Shown one piece after another: positions 36,694-44,228 of a stretch of DNA of 52,791 nt. The notes below the pieces were generated by a model. It saw nothing but the letters and a program-made list of their open reading frames with translations. It was not told where the DNA came from and did not search any database. The stretch is from assembly GCA_945862065.1 (NCBI GenBank), contig CAMAWT010000018.1, positions 1-52,791 on the forward strand, in the 5' to 3' direction. Position 1 is the first letter of the stretch. Each line of letters opens with the position of its first letter. Position numbers and translations under genes: made by a program. The stretch is from Flavobacterium psychrophilum. Its GTDB lineage: Bacteria; Bacteroidota; Bacteroidia; Flavobacteriales; Flavobacteriaceae.

Positions 36694-38133
36694 ATGGTAC
36701 TAAGTAGATTTTGGTTGGTGATTTTTATCTCGTCGATTGCATTTGTGATTTTCAGTTTGTTTTCGGGAAACAGTTATACTATTGATAATGTTTTGAATGG
36801 AAAAAAAGACGATCCTATTTTGATTTCTGAAAAATATATGGATCAAATTCCTGTTTTTATTAAAGACAGCATCAATAAATCTGAAGAGAAAACTTTTGTT
36901 ATCAATAGAGATACGCTGAATGCCGATACTACTTATGTTTATAAAAATAAGGTGGTGAAGATGTTTAGCGGCGTTCAAAAATCGGATGGTTTGTTGCCCA
37001 CTTGCAAAAGCACCTTACTCGATTTAATCTTGCCGCTTATGGCTTATTTGGCTTTTTTCTGTGGTTTGATGGAACTTTTGATCATTTCTGGAGTGTCAGA
37101 CAAACTAGCTAAAGTTTTGAGTCCGGTTTTTGTAAAAGTGTTTCCAAGTATTCCAAAAAATCATCCTTCTATATCGTATATGACTTTGAATTTTGCAGCT
37201 AATTTCTTAGGATTGGATTCAGCCGCAACTCCTTTCGGATTAAAGGCCATGGAAAGTTTGCAAGAAATAAATCCCGAAAAAGACAAGGCCAGTGACGCGC
37301 AAATTATGTTTATGTGTTTGCATGCATCGGGTTTAACCCTAATTGCCACTTCCATTATCGGTTATCGAGCAGCGGCTGGAGCTGCCAACCCTGCCGATGT
37401 GATGTTGCCATGTATTATTACTTCGTTTATTGGAACCATCGCCGCATTTTTAATAGTTGGAATCAAACAAAAAATAAATTTTAAAAGCGCTTCATTAGTC
37501 GTTGGATTGATGGTTTTAATTGCTGCAATTATTGGATTGCTGATGTATGTAAACCAACTAGATTTAATTGGAAAAAACTATTTTACTAGCAATTTGTCTG
37601 CTCTTATTTTGATACTAATTATTGTTTTTACCTTGATTTTTTCTTTTATGAAAGAGAAAAAATTCACAGAAGCCAATACGACTGTTTTTGAATCCTTTGT
37701 AGTTGGGGCTAATAATGGTGTAAAAACAGGAGTTACTATTTTTCCGTATGTTTTGGGTATGTTGGTTGCCATTTCTTTGTTCAGAAACAGTGGTTTGTTT
37801 GAAATAATCAGTAACTGGATTGCTTTTATTTTCTCTAATTTGGGGGTAAACAAGCAAATTACAGATGCGCTTCCTGTTGCTATGTTGCGACCATTTAGTT
37901 CGGCGGGTTCACGCGGATTTTTGATTGACTCGATGAATACTTTTGGTGCTGATTCAATGACAGGCAGATTGAGTAGTATTTTTCAATGTAGTGCCGAAAG
38001 TACTTTTTATGTGATTGCGGTGTACTTTGGTTCTGTCAACATCAAGAACACAAGATATGCGCTAGGCACGATGTTATTAGTTGATGTGATTTGTGTAATT
38101 ACCGCTATTTTTGTGGCGAGTTGGTTTTTTTAA
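36694..38133 (+). CDS. Nucleoside recognition (Gate) domain membrane protein, SpmA-SpmB-like fusion
   Basis: The 479-residue product has about ten hydrophobic segments. After an N-terminal helix and a ~70-residue periplasmic insert, residues ~105-270 form a first Gate domain (with MTLNFAANFLGLDSAATPFG, as in SpmA) and ~325-479 a second one (with GANNGVKTGVTIFPYVLGML and the PFSSAGSRG segment, as in SpmB). In spore formers these two are separate spore-maturation proteins; this bacterium has no sign of sporulation, so the annotated name should not be read as function. Transport of a small nucleoside-like or other solute is possible. Confidence 0.85.
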   Translation: MVLSRFWLVIFISSIAFVIFSLFSGNSYTIDNVLNGKKDDPILISEKYMDQIPVFIKDSINKSEEKTFVINRDTLNADTTYVYKNKVVKMFSGVQKSDGLLPTCKSTLLDLILPLMAYLAFFCGLMELLIISGVSDKLAKVLSPVFVKVFPSIPKNHPSISYMTLNFAANFLGLDSAATPFGLKAMESLQEINPEKDKASDAQIMFMCLHASGLTLIATSIIGYRAAAGAANPADVMLPCIITSFIGTIAAFLIVGIKQKINFKSASLVVGLMVLIAAIIGLLMYVNQLDLIGKNYFTSNLSALILILIIVFTLIFSFMKEKKFTEANTTVFESFVVGANNGVKTGVTIFPYVLGMLVAISLFRNSGLFEIISNWIAFIFSNLGVNKQITDALPVAMLRPFSSAGSRGFLIDSMNTFGADSMTGRLSSIFQCSAESTFYVIAVYFGSVNIKNTRYALGTMLLVDVICVITAIFVASWFF

Positions 38134-38145
38134 AATAGTATTTCA

Positions 38146-38859
38146 ATGAAAAAGCAATTCGTTTTTATTTTAACAATAATAGTTTTTATTAGTTGTAAAA
38201 AAGCACCAATTTCAGAAAAAAAACAAGTATTAATTACCCATATAGTTTCAAAACCAATACAAATTTTAAAAACAGACACGATATATTTTTCATATAAATC
38301 TGACAGTAAAGATGATTATGCTATTATAAACTTATTGGAAGAAAAATACACAAAAGATAGTTTGTGTACATCCAAATTTAGAATTGATTTTATTCAAAAA
38401 AAGAGTAAAATTTTCTCTGATTTGGTTACTATTAAAGGAGTAGAAAAAGAATCCAATTGGTTCGGAATGTATGAAATGGACACTATTTATTCTTCATTTA
38501 GAAGTCTTTCTTTTGGCTATCCTGCTTGTGGTTACACACAAAATAATTTCTTGTATTATATTGATGATAAAGAATCTGCAAAAATTCATACTTGGCTATC
38601 TGTTGGCGATGGTGGATGGTTTAACAATATAGAATTTTTCCCAATTTCAAAAACCAAATTCGCTTGCCGTAATGCTTCTTTTTGGTCCGATGTATCAGAT
38701 GAAGAAAATCAAAAAACAGTTGAAGAATTTGGAATTTTAGAACATTCTGACTCAATTGTTTTTACATTTCAAAAAGGCAAATGGAACAAATCATTTATAA
38801 CACCAAAAGAAAAAGTGTATCGAAAGCAACGAATGTCTTACGATAGTATAATTAATTAA
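38146..38859 (+). CDS. Lipoprotein of unknown function
   Basis: The 237-residue product has a lipoprotein signal (FISC, Cys17, then KKAPIS). The mature part has no domain I know; a segment with CGYTQNNFLYYIDDKE and GDGGWFNN around residues 125-165 looks like beta structure. It is 12 bases after the membrane protein gene and 16 before the next one, so the three may be one operon. Confidence 0.72.
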   Translation: MKKQFVFILTIIVFISCKKAPISEKKQVLITHIVSKPIQILKTDTIYFSYKSDSKDDYAIINLLEEKYTKDSLCTSKFRIDFIQKKSKIFSDLVTIKGVEKESNWFGMYEMDTIYSSFRSLSFGYPACGYTQNNFLYYIDDKESAKIHTWLSVGDGGWFNNIEFFPISKTKFACRNASFWSDVSDEENQKTVEEFGILEHSDSIVFTFQKGKWNKSFITPKEKVYRKQRMSYDSIIN

Positions 38860-38875
38860 AATGTAATTTTAGAAA

Positions 38876-39301
38876 ATGAGTTTGCTATTAAAAATAGGGT
38901 CTTTTTTTATTATATTGATTTCAATGATTGCTGCATTTAGATCATATAAAGGGTGTGATGCTTTAAAAAACGGAAAGTTAATAACTGTAACTGTTTTTTC
39001 TGTGCCTATTTCATGTGAAAACGCTACAAAATATAACAAAGCTTATTTTGAGTTTTATATTGGAAATAAAATTTTCAGTAAAAGATTTAATGGACATTGT
39101 GATTTAAAACCAAGGGATGAAATTAAATTAATATCAAATCTAGACAATACTATTTTTCTTTTTGAAGATGAAAAACCAATTTATGAATTTATTTCAGCTG
39201 TATTATTATTTTTAATTGGAATGCTTTGTCTTTTTTTTCCAAAGAATTTTATCAGAAAAATTTTATTTAGAATAAATTTTTATTCCTACAAGTTCTTTTA
39301 G
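38876..39301 (+). CDS. Small membrane protein of unknown function
   Basis: The 141-residue product has hydrophobic segments at about 4-22 and 102-121 with ~75 residues between them that look like a small beta domain outside the membrane (two cysteines, in ISCENA and GHCDLK). The layout resembles DUF3592-type proteins, without certainty. It is closely linked to the lipoprotein gene upstream. Confidence 0.65.
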   Translation: MSLLLKIGSFFIILISMIAAFRSYKGCDALKNGKLITVTVFSVPISCENATKYNKAYFEFYIGNKIFSKRFNGHCDLKPRDEIKLISNLDNTIFLFEDEKPIYEFISAVLLFLIGMLCLFFPKNFIRKILFRINFYSYKFF

Positions 39302-39329
39302 AGCTCAAAGAGTTTTCTAATTAACCAAA

Positions 39330-39356
39330 CCTACAAGGTTTTGGAAACCTTGCAGG
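39330..39356. terminator. Hairpin between the small membrane protein and fumarase genes
   Basis: CCTACAAGGTTT pairs with AAACCTTGCAGG (one mismatch) over a three-base loop. No T-run follows. The words CCTGCAAGGTTT recur in the hairpins at 41022 and 41816. Confidence 0.55.
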
Positions 39357-39390
39357 ATATTCGTAACTTTACACTTTAAAACTCATTAAA

Positions 39391-40992
39391 ATGGACTTTA
39401 TATACCAAGACCCGTATCCAATTTTGAAAGACGATACACCATACAAAAAACTAACTTCTGATTTTGTACAAGTAGAGCAATTAGCCAACAGAGAAGTCTT
39501 AAACGTTGATCCAAAAGGATTGGAATTGCTTGCGCAAGAAGCCATGAACGATGTTTCGTTTATGCTACGAACCTCGCATTTACAAAAACTTAATAACATA
39601 TTGAATGACCCCGAATCGACAGATAACGATCGTTTTGTGGCTTATAATTTATTGCAAAATGCAGTCGTAGCCGTAGAAGGTCAGTTGCCCTCTTGTCAAG
39701 ATACAGGAACGGCGATTGTCATGGCTAAAAAAGGTGAAAACGTTTATACGGGTGCCGATGATGCCGAATGGTTGTCGAAAGGGATTTTCAATACGTATCA
39801 AAATAAGAACTTACGTTACTCGCAAATAGTTCCGATTTCGATGTTTGAAGAAAAAAACTCAGGGTCCAATTTACCAGCTCAAATCGATATTTATGCTAAA
39901 AAGGGAACTTCGTATGAGTTTTTATTTTTAGCAAAAGGAGGCGGTTCGGCTAACAAAACCTTTTTGTATCAACAAACAAAATCTTTGCTAAACGACAAAT
40001 CGATGGAGACGTTCATTCGTCAAAAAATAAAGGATTTAGGCACGTCTGCTTGTCCGCCTTACCATTTGGCTTTGGTAATTGGAGGAACTTCTGCCGAAGC
40101 AAATTTGGCAGCTGTTAAAAAAGCTTCAGCAGGATATTTCGATAATTTGCCTAATACAGGAAACATGGCAGGTCAGGCATTCCGTGATTTAGAATGGGAG
40201 AAAAAAGTGTTGAAATTTTGTCAAGAAAGTTCCATTGGAGCGCAATTTGGCGGGAAATATTTTGCTCATGATGTTCGCGTAATTCGTTTGCCACGTCATG
40301 CTGCTTCTTGTCCGGTTGGGTTGGGCGTTTCGTGTTCAGCAGATAGAAACATCAAAGGGAAAATCACTAAAGATGGAATCTTCTTAGAACAATTAGAAAC
40401 CAATCCGAAACAATTTTTACCTGCTACGCCTCCGCATTTGGAAGCACCAGTAGAGGTAGATTTGAACCGACCAATGGCTGATATTTTAGCCGATTTATCG
40501 CAATACCCAATCAAAACCCGATTGAAATTGAACGGGACCTTGATTGTAGCGCGAGATATTGCACATGCCAAAATCAAAGAACTTTTGGATGCGGGTAAAC
40601 CAATGCCCGAATATTTCAAAAACCACCCGATTTATTACGCAGGACCAGCTAAAACGCCAGACGGAATGCCATCAGGAAGTTTTGGGCCAACCACCGCAGG
40701 CCGCATGGACGTGTATGTAGAAGAGTTCCAAAAAGCAGGTGGAAGCATGATTATGCTAGCCAAAGGAAACCGAACCAAACAAGTTATGGAAGCTTGTAAA
40801 ACGTATGGCGGATTCTATTTGGGTTCTATTGGAGGCCCAGCCGCAATATTGGCTCAAGACAATATTTTGAAAGTAGAAGTAGTTGATTTTGAAGAACTCG
40901 GCATGGAAGCGGTGCGTAAAATTACCGTGAAAGATTTCCCGGCTTTCATCATCACAGACGATAAAGGAAATGATTTCTTTGAGAATCTATAA
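39391..40992 (+). CDS. Fumarate hydratase, class I
   Basis: The 533-residue enzyme interconverts fumarate and malate in the citric acid cycle with an oxygen-sensitive [4Fe-4S] cluster. Cluster cysteines are expected in [10 protein letters not shown], the segment GTSACPPYH, and one further conserved Cys (in CPVGLGVSC or KFCQES). The C-terminal beta domain has [19 protein letters not shown] and GGPAAILA. It is unrelated to class II FumC. Single gene with its own terminator. Confidence 0.94.
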   Translation: MDFIYQDPYPILKDDTPYKKLTSDFVQVEQLANREVLNVDPKGLELLAQEAMNDVSFMLRTSHLQKLNNILNDPESTDNDRFVAYNLLQNAVVAVEGQLPSCQDTGTAIVMAKKGENVYTGADDAEWLSKGIFNTYQNKNLRYSQIVPISMFEEKNSGSNLPAQIDIYAKKGTSYEFLFLAKGGGSANKTFLYQQTKSLLNDKSMETFIRQKIKDLGTSACPPYHLALVIGGTSAEANLAAVKKASAGYFDNLPNTGNMAGQAFRDLEWEKKVLKFCQESSIGAQFGGKYFAHDVRVIRLPRHAASCPVGLGVSCSADRNIKGKITKDGIFLEQLETNPKQFLPATPPHLEAPVEVDLNRPMADILADLSQYPIKTRLKLNGTLIVARDIAHAKIKELLDAGKPMPEYFKNHPIYYAGPAKTPDGMPSGSFGPTTAGRMDVYVEEFQKAGGSMIMLAKGNRTKQVMEACKTYGGFYLGSIGGPAAILAQDNILKVEVVDFEELGMEAVRKITVKDFPAFIITDDKGNDFFENL

Positions 40993-41021
40993 GAAGAAAG
41001 AGAATAGAAGCAAGAAAAAAG

Positions 41022-41056
41022 AAACCTGCAATTTGAAAGACTTGCAGGTTTTTTTG
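41022..41056 (+). terminator. Terminator of the fumarase gene
   Basis: AAACCTGCAA pairs with TTGCAGGTTT over a ten-base loop, followed by TTTTT. Confidence 0.88.
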
Positions 41057-41233
41057 ATTGTGTTGATTTTTGAAAAATTTTGTTTAAATATATACTTAAA
41101 TAGTAAGCTCAAACCACAAAATAGTATAGTTTTTTGTGGTTTGAACCCTAAAATAATATAATTGATTCCTAAAATTTGTCTTTGTTTTCAAATAAAGTTT
41201 TGTTTATCTTGCAATAAAATATTTAGATCGCTC

Positions 41234-41626
41234 ATGCCTTTCAAAGAAACCTTCCATACTTTTTATGTGCAAGTTAAATCCAGTTTAGCTGACGGAACTT
41301 TTGCCAAACTTACCCTTGCCAAAACCATCGGAAATACCGATTTGATGAACATTTATATTTGGCCCATTGTAGACGAAAGCACCCTCAAATTGGAGCTAAA
41401 ATTCAAACACCAACAAGATGAAATCTTGCAAATCGTAACTATCGATGAGGCAGAAAGTATTTTGTTGCCCTACATCAACAACCCGTTTATGAGTGCTTTG
41501 TTGTTTACCACCGAAGCAGATGTGGTTTATAAACTCAACAAAAAACGAGCGGTAAGCATCACCGAAAAAGCTCCCACATTTGCTCATGCTTCAACGGTTT
41601 TAACCGAATTTTTAGCAATAAATTAA
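41234..41626 (+). CDS. Small cytosolic protein of unknown function
   Basis: Start taken at the ATG giving MPFKETFHTFYVQVK, 130 residues; the longer in-frame version from 41162 adds a Cys-rich leader of poor coding quality. The product has a mixed alpha/beta pattern with IYIWPIVDE and LPYINNPFMSALLFTT. I recognise no family. It is transcribed alone and followed by a palindromic repeat. Confidence 0.65.
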   Translation: MPFKETFHTFYVQVKSSLADGTFAKLTLAKTIGNTDLMNIYIWPIVDESTLKLELKFKHQQDEILQIVTIDEAESILLPYINNPFMSALLFTTEADVVYKLNKKRAVSITEKAPTFAHASTVLTEFLAIN

Positions 41627-41634
41627 TTTTTATT

Positions 41635-41716
41635 TGGGCGTTGGCCGGGCTGTTCGCTGTATCTTTTGTTCCGTTGGCACTACACAAAAGGATGCCGCTT
41701 CCATCCCTAACGCGGT
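41635..41716 (+). repeat. Intergenic palindromic repeat, copy 7
   Basis: Arms GGGCTGTTCGCTGTATCTTT and AAAGGATGCCGCTTCCATCC, outer right CTAACGCGG. The closest relative is copy 5, but with a short centre. Confidence 0.82.
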
Positions 41717-41848
41717 TTTGTTTCCAGAAGGAAAATTCGATTTTATAAAGCACCTTTTTCCAAAAATAAATATTGTCTCTAATTTAAACCATAGAACTTT
41801 ATAACGGTTTTTCTTCTGCAAGGTTTTCAAAACCTTAAAAGAATTACT

Positions 41849-42259
41849 TTATTTACAATATTTCTGAAAATCTGTCGTGATTTTATCTTCTGATGGTCTT
41901 AAAAATAAAAGGTAGGCAATGATTGCAATGCCAAAAACGATTAATTTGGGTTGTGCAAAAAGTAGAAAAAAGGCAGCTCCTTCTAGAATAGCCCATCTAA
42001 TAATGGAAGCCGTTTGGTAAATGCCTAAATTATCTTCTATAAGTAATTTTGGATCGGCTTTTTTTAACTGCGATTGAAACAAGAAATTGCTTAAAAATAC
42101 TGCGAAAATAGGCACTGCCAAAAAGGGGAGTTGCGAGGCGTTGATCCCTTGTAAGGATAACATCTCTGTTGTGATATTGCCTGTTACAAAATAGGCAACG
42201 ACCACCCCAAAGCAAATCGCTAAATGGATGGTTTGAAAGGTTTTAATTTTTTGTTCCAT
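41849..42259 (-). CDS. Small four-helix membrane protein of unknown function
   Basis: The 136-residue product has four hydrophobic segments (about 9-27, 44-62, 82-102, 104-122). I recognise no family with certainty. It follows the CoA-transferase B gene after 24 bases and may be the last gene of that operon. A small hairpin AAGGTTTT/AAAACCTT lies after its end at 41820-41836. Confidence 0.72.
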   Translation of the reverse strand: MEQKIKTFQTIHLAICFGVVVAYFVTGNITTEMLSLQGINASQLPFLAVPIFAVFLSNFLFQSQLKKADPKLLIEDNLGIYQTASIIRWAILEGAAFFLLFAQPKLIVFGIAIIAYLLFLRPSEDKITTDFQKYCK

Positions 42260-42283
42260 TTTGGTTAAATTTGATTATTAGAA

Positions 42284-42940
42284 TTAGTCAATAACCATTT
42301 CTGGTACATCACCCTCAATAAGTAATTCGGCTTCGGTTGAAGCAATTATGTGTTCTACGGTTACACCTGGCGCACGCTCCAAAAGTTTAAACCCGTTTGG
42401 TGTGATTTCTAAAACTGCCAATTCGGTTACTACTTTTTTCACACAACCAACACCTGTAAGTGGCAGGCTACATTTTTTTAATATTTTACTTTCGCCCGCT
42501 TTATTGACGTGCATCATGGCAACAATAATATTGTCGGCAGAGGCTACTAAATCCATGGCGCCGCCCATTCCTTTTACCATTTTTCCAGGAATTTTCCAAT
42601 TGGCAATATCGCCATTTTCGGCAACTTCCATGGCGCCAAGAATCGTTAAATCTACGTGTTGCCCACGAATCATTCCGAAACTAAACGCTGAGTCAAACAA
42701 GCTTGCGCCTGGCAACATGGTTATGGTTTGTTTTCCAGCGTTGATTAAATCCGCGTCTTCTTCTCCTTCAAACGGAAAAGGGCCCATTCCTAGAACACCG
42801 TTTTCTGATTGAAATTCTACCGAAATATCGGTACGAACATAATTGGCAACCAACGTTGGAATACCTATTCCGAGGTTTACATAGAAACCGTCTTTAACTT
42901 CTTGTGCTATTCTTTTTGCTATATCTTCTTTTGATAACAT
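42284..42940 (-). CDS. 3-oxoacid CoA-transferase subunit B
   Basis: The 218-residue subunit carries the catalytic Glu46 in SENGVLGMGP, which forms the glutamyl-CoA intermediate. The GIGIPTLVANYV and GGAMDLV segments are typical of the SCOT beta chain. With subunit A it moves CoA from succinyl-CoA to acetoacetate or a related 3-oxoacid. It is separated from its partner gene by ~400 bases that contain the four-helix-bundle gene and an 8-bp tandem repeat directly before its start. Confidence 0.93.
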   Translation of the reverse strand: MLSKEDIAKRIAQEVKDGFYVNLGIGIPTLVANYVRTDISVEFQSENGVLGMGPFPFEGEEDADLINAGKQTITMLPGASLFDSAFSFGMIRGQHVDLTILGAMEVAENGDIANWKIPGKMVKGMGGAMDLVASADNIIVAMMHVNKAGESKILKKCSLPLTGVGCVKKVVTELAVLEITPNGFKLLERAPGVTVEHIIASTEAELLIEGDVPEMVID

Positions 42941-42949
42941 ACTATTTGA

Positions 42950-42981
42950 TTTGATGATTTGATGATTTGATGATTTGAAAA
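42950..42981. repeat. 8-bp tandem repeat upstream of the CoA-transferase B gene
   Basis: TTTGATGA is present three times head to tail, followed by the near copy TTTGAAAA. It ends ten bases before the start codon, within the leader. Confidence 0.85.
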
Positions 42982-43042
42982 TTAAGACTTCTTTGAAGAA
43001 GATATAATTTTAGAAATTATCAAATTTATCGAATGTAAGTTT

Positions 43043-43336
43043 TTAAATAATTCTTCTTTTAGGATTTGGATAGAATTCAGAATTTTGACAAAGTTCTAAC
43101 CAAAACTGCAACTCATCTGCTTCCTTGGCTGAAATTTTAAACTTATTAATAAAATCCGCTTTGCTTTCAGCATTTTGAGCTTCTCTAATATTTGCTCCAA
43201 TTGAAGTTCCACTTCTGAAAATTTGTGAAGCCATTTCAAAACGATTTGACTTTCTAATTTCCTCTGAAAAACGAATTATTTCTAGAGCAAAATCGAATGT
43301 TAAATTAACAATTAAATTGTCTTTGTCATTTCTCAT
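43043..43336 (-). CDS. Four-helix-bundle (IVP-like) protein with a C-terminal frameshift
   Basis: As read, the product has 97 residues, starting MRNDKDNLIVNLTFDFALEI; this is the family of proteins related to 23S rRNA intervening-sequence products, whose function is unknown. It keeps the signature RSGTSIGANIREAQNAESKADF. Usual members have ~118 residues. Here the last residues (KRRII) are out of family. Dropping one A from the AAAA run at 43057-43060 gives KEELFKNLHSINLIIS and then KIISSSKKS and a stop at 42982, about 117 residues in all. The gene is thus either a recent frameshift mutant, a sequencing error or a slippage-dependent frame. It sits between the two CoA-transferase subunit genes, as an insertion. 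Confidence 0.82.
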   Translation of the reverse strand: MRNDKDNLIVNLTFDFALEIIRFSEEIRKSNRFEMASQIFRSGTSIGANIREAQNAESKADFINKFKISAKEADELQFWLELCQNSEFYPNPKRRII

Positions 43337-43351
43337 TTTCAAATTTTCAAA

Positions 43352-44050
43352 TTATTTTTGTCTAACCGTTCTCTGCTCTATCCTTTTTTCGAATTGTTCT
43401 CCTTGAAAAATGCGTTGAACCAAGATGCCCGGAATATGAATTTCGTTTGGATCTAATGACCCTGCTGGGAGCAATTCTTCTACCTCAGCAATGGTTATTT
43501 TGGCCGCACCAGCCATGCAGGGATTGAAGTTTCTGGCGGTTCCTTTAAAGATAAGGTTTCCTGCAGTGTCTCCTTTCCAAGCTTTTACAATGGCAAAATC
43601 GGCTTTGAAGGCGTGTTCCATGATGTGCATTGTCCCGTTAAATTCGCGTGTTTCTTTGCCAATAGCTACTTCGGTTCCGAAACCAGCTGGGGTAAAAAAA
43701 GCAGGAATTCCAGCCTGTGCCGCACGACAACGCTCGGCAAGGGTTCCTTGTGGGATGAGTTCTACTTCGAGTTCGCCTGAAAGCATTTGTCGTTCAAATT
43801 CGGCGTTTTCACCTACATAAGAAGAAATCATTTTTTTGACTTGTTTTTGTTGTAATAGTAATCCGAGTCCGAAATTATCTACTCCTGCGTTATTAGAAAT
43901 GCAAGTAAGATTTTCTGGTTTTTTGATTACTAGTTCGGCAATTGCGTTTTCTGGAATTCCGCAAAGTCCAAATCCGCCCAACATGATGGTCATGTTGTCT
44001 TCAATTCCTTGAAGAGCTTCTTTGACAGATGGAACTGTTTTGTTAATCAT
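43352..44050 (-). CDS. 3-oxoacid CoA-transferase subunit A
   Basis: The 232-residue alpha chain has the glycine-rich CoA-transferase signature [16 protein letters not shown] (27-42), and [16 protein letters not shown] and a [10 protein letters not shown] segment. It is the partner of the B chain encoded downstream. The stop lies 15 bases before the four-helix-bundle gene. Confidence 0.93.
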   Translation of the reverse strand: MINKTVPSVKEALQGIEDNMTIMLGGFGLCGIPENAIAELVIKKPENLTCISNNAGVDNFGLGLLLQQKQVKKMISSYVGENAEFERQMLSGELEVELIPQGTLAERCRAAQAGIPAFFTPAGFGTEVAIGKETREFNGTMHIMEHAFKADFAIVKAWKGDTAGNLIFKGTARNFNPCMAGAAKITIAEVEELLPAGSLDPNEIHIPGILVQRIFQGEQFEKRIEQRTVRQK

Positions 44051-44091
44051 CTTTTATGTGTAATTTAGGTTTGTATGTGTTTTAGCCCAGA

Positions 44092-44219
44092 TAGAAGTGG
44101 AAAGCCTTTTGAATTTTTTTCTTGTTTTTCTTGACCAAAAAGAGCGACCAACGGAAGCTCCTTTTTGGTCAATAGAAAAACAGAAAAAAATTTAAAAGCT
44201 TGAAACGAATAGCTGGATT
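44092..44219 (-). repeat. Intergenic palindromic repeat, copy 8 (divergent)
   Basis: AGCCCAGATAGAAGTGGAAAGC at the left and GCTTGAAACGAATAGCTGG at the right enclose long A/T stems (TTTTGAATTTTTTTC and its complement GAAAAAAATTTAAAA) and an inner pair GACCAAAAAG...CTTTTTGGTC. The order of elements fits the family in reverse, with weaker arms than the others. Confidence 0.6.
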
Positions 44220-44228
44220 AGCTTCAAA

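Noticed and set aside
36694..38133. Sign of sporulation from the SpmA/SpmB-like protein
   Set aside because: This domain pair is widespread in non-spore-formers, and no other sporulation gene is present.
40970..41161. Plus-strand frame after fumarase
   Set aside because: It overlaps the fumarase end and contains the terminator hairpin.
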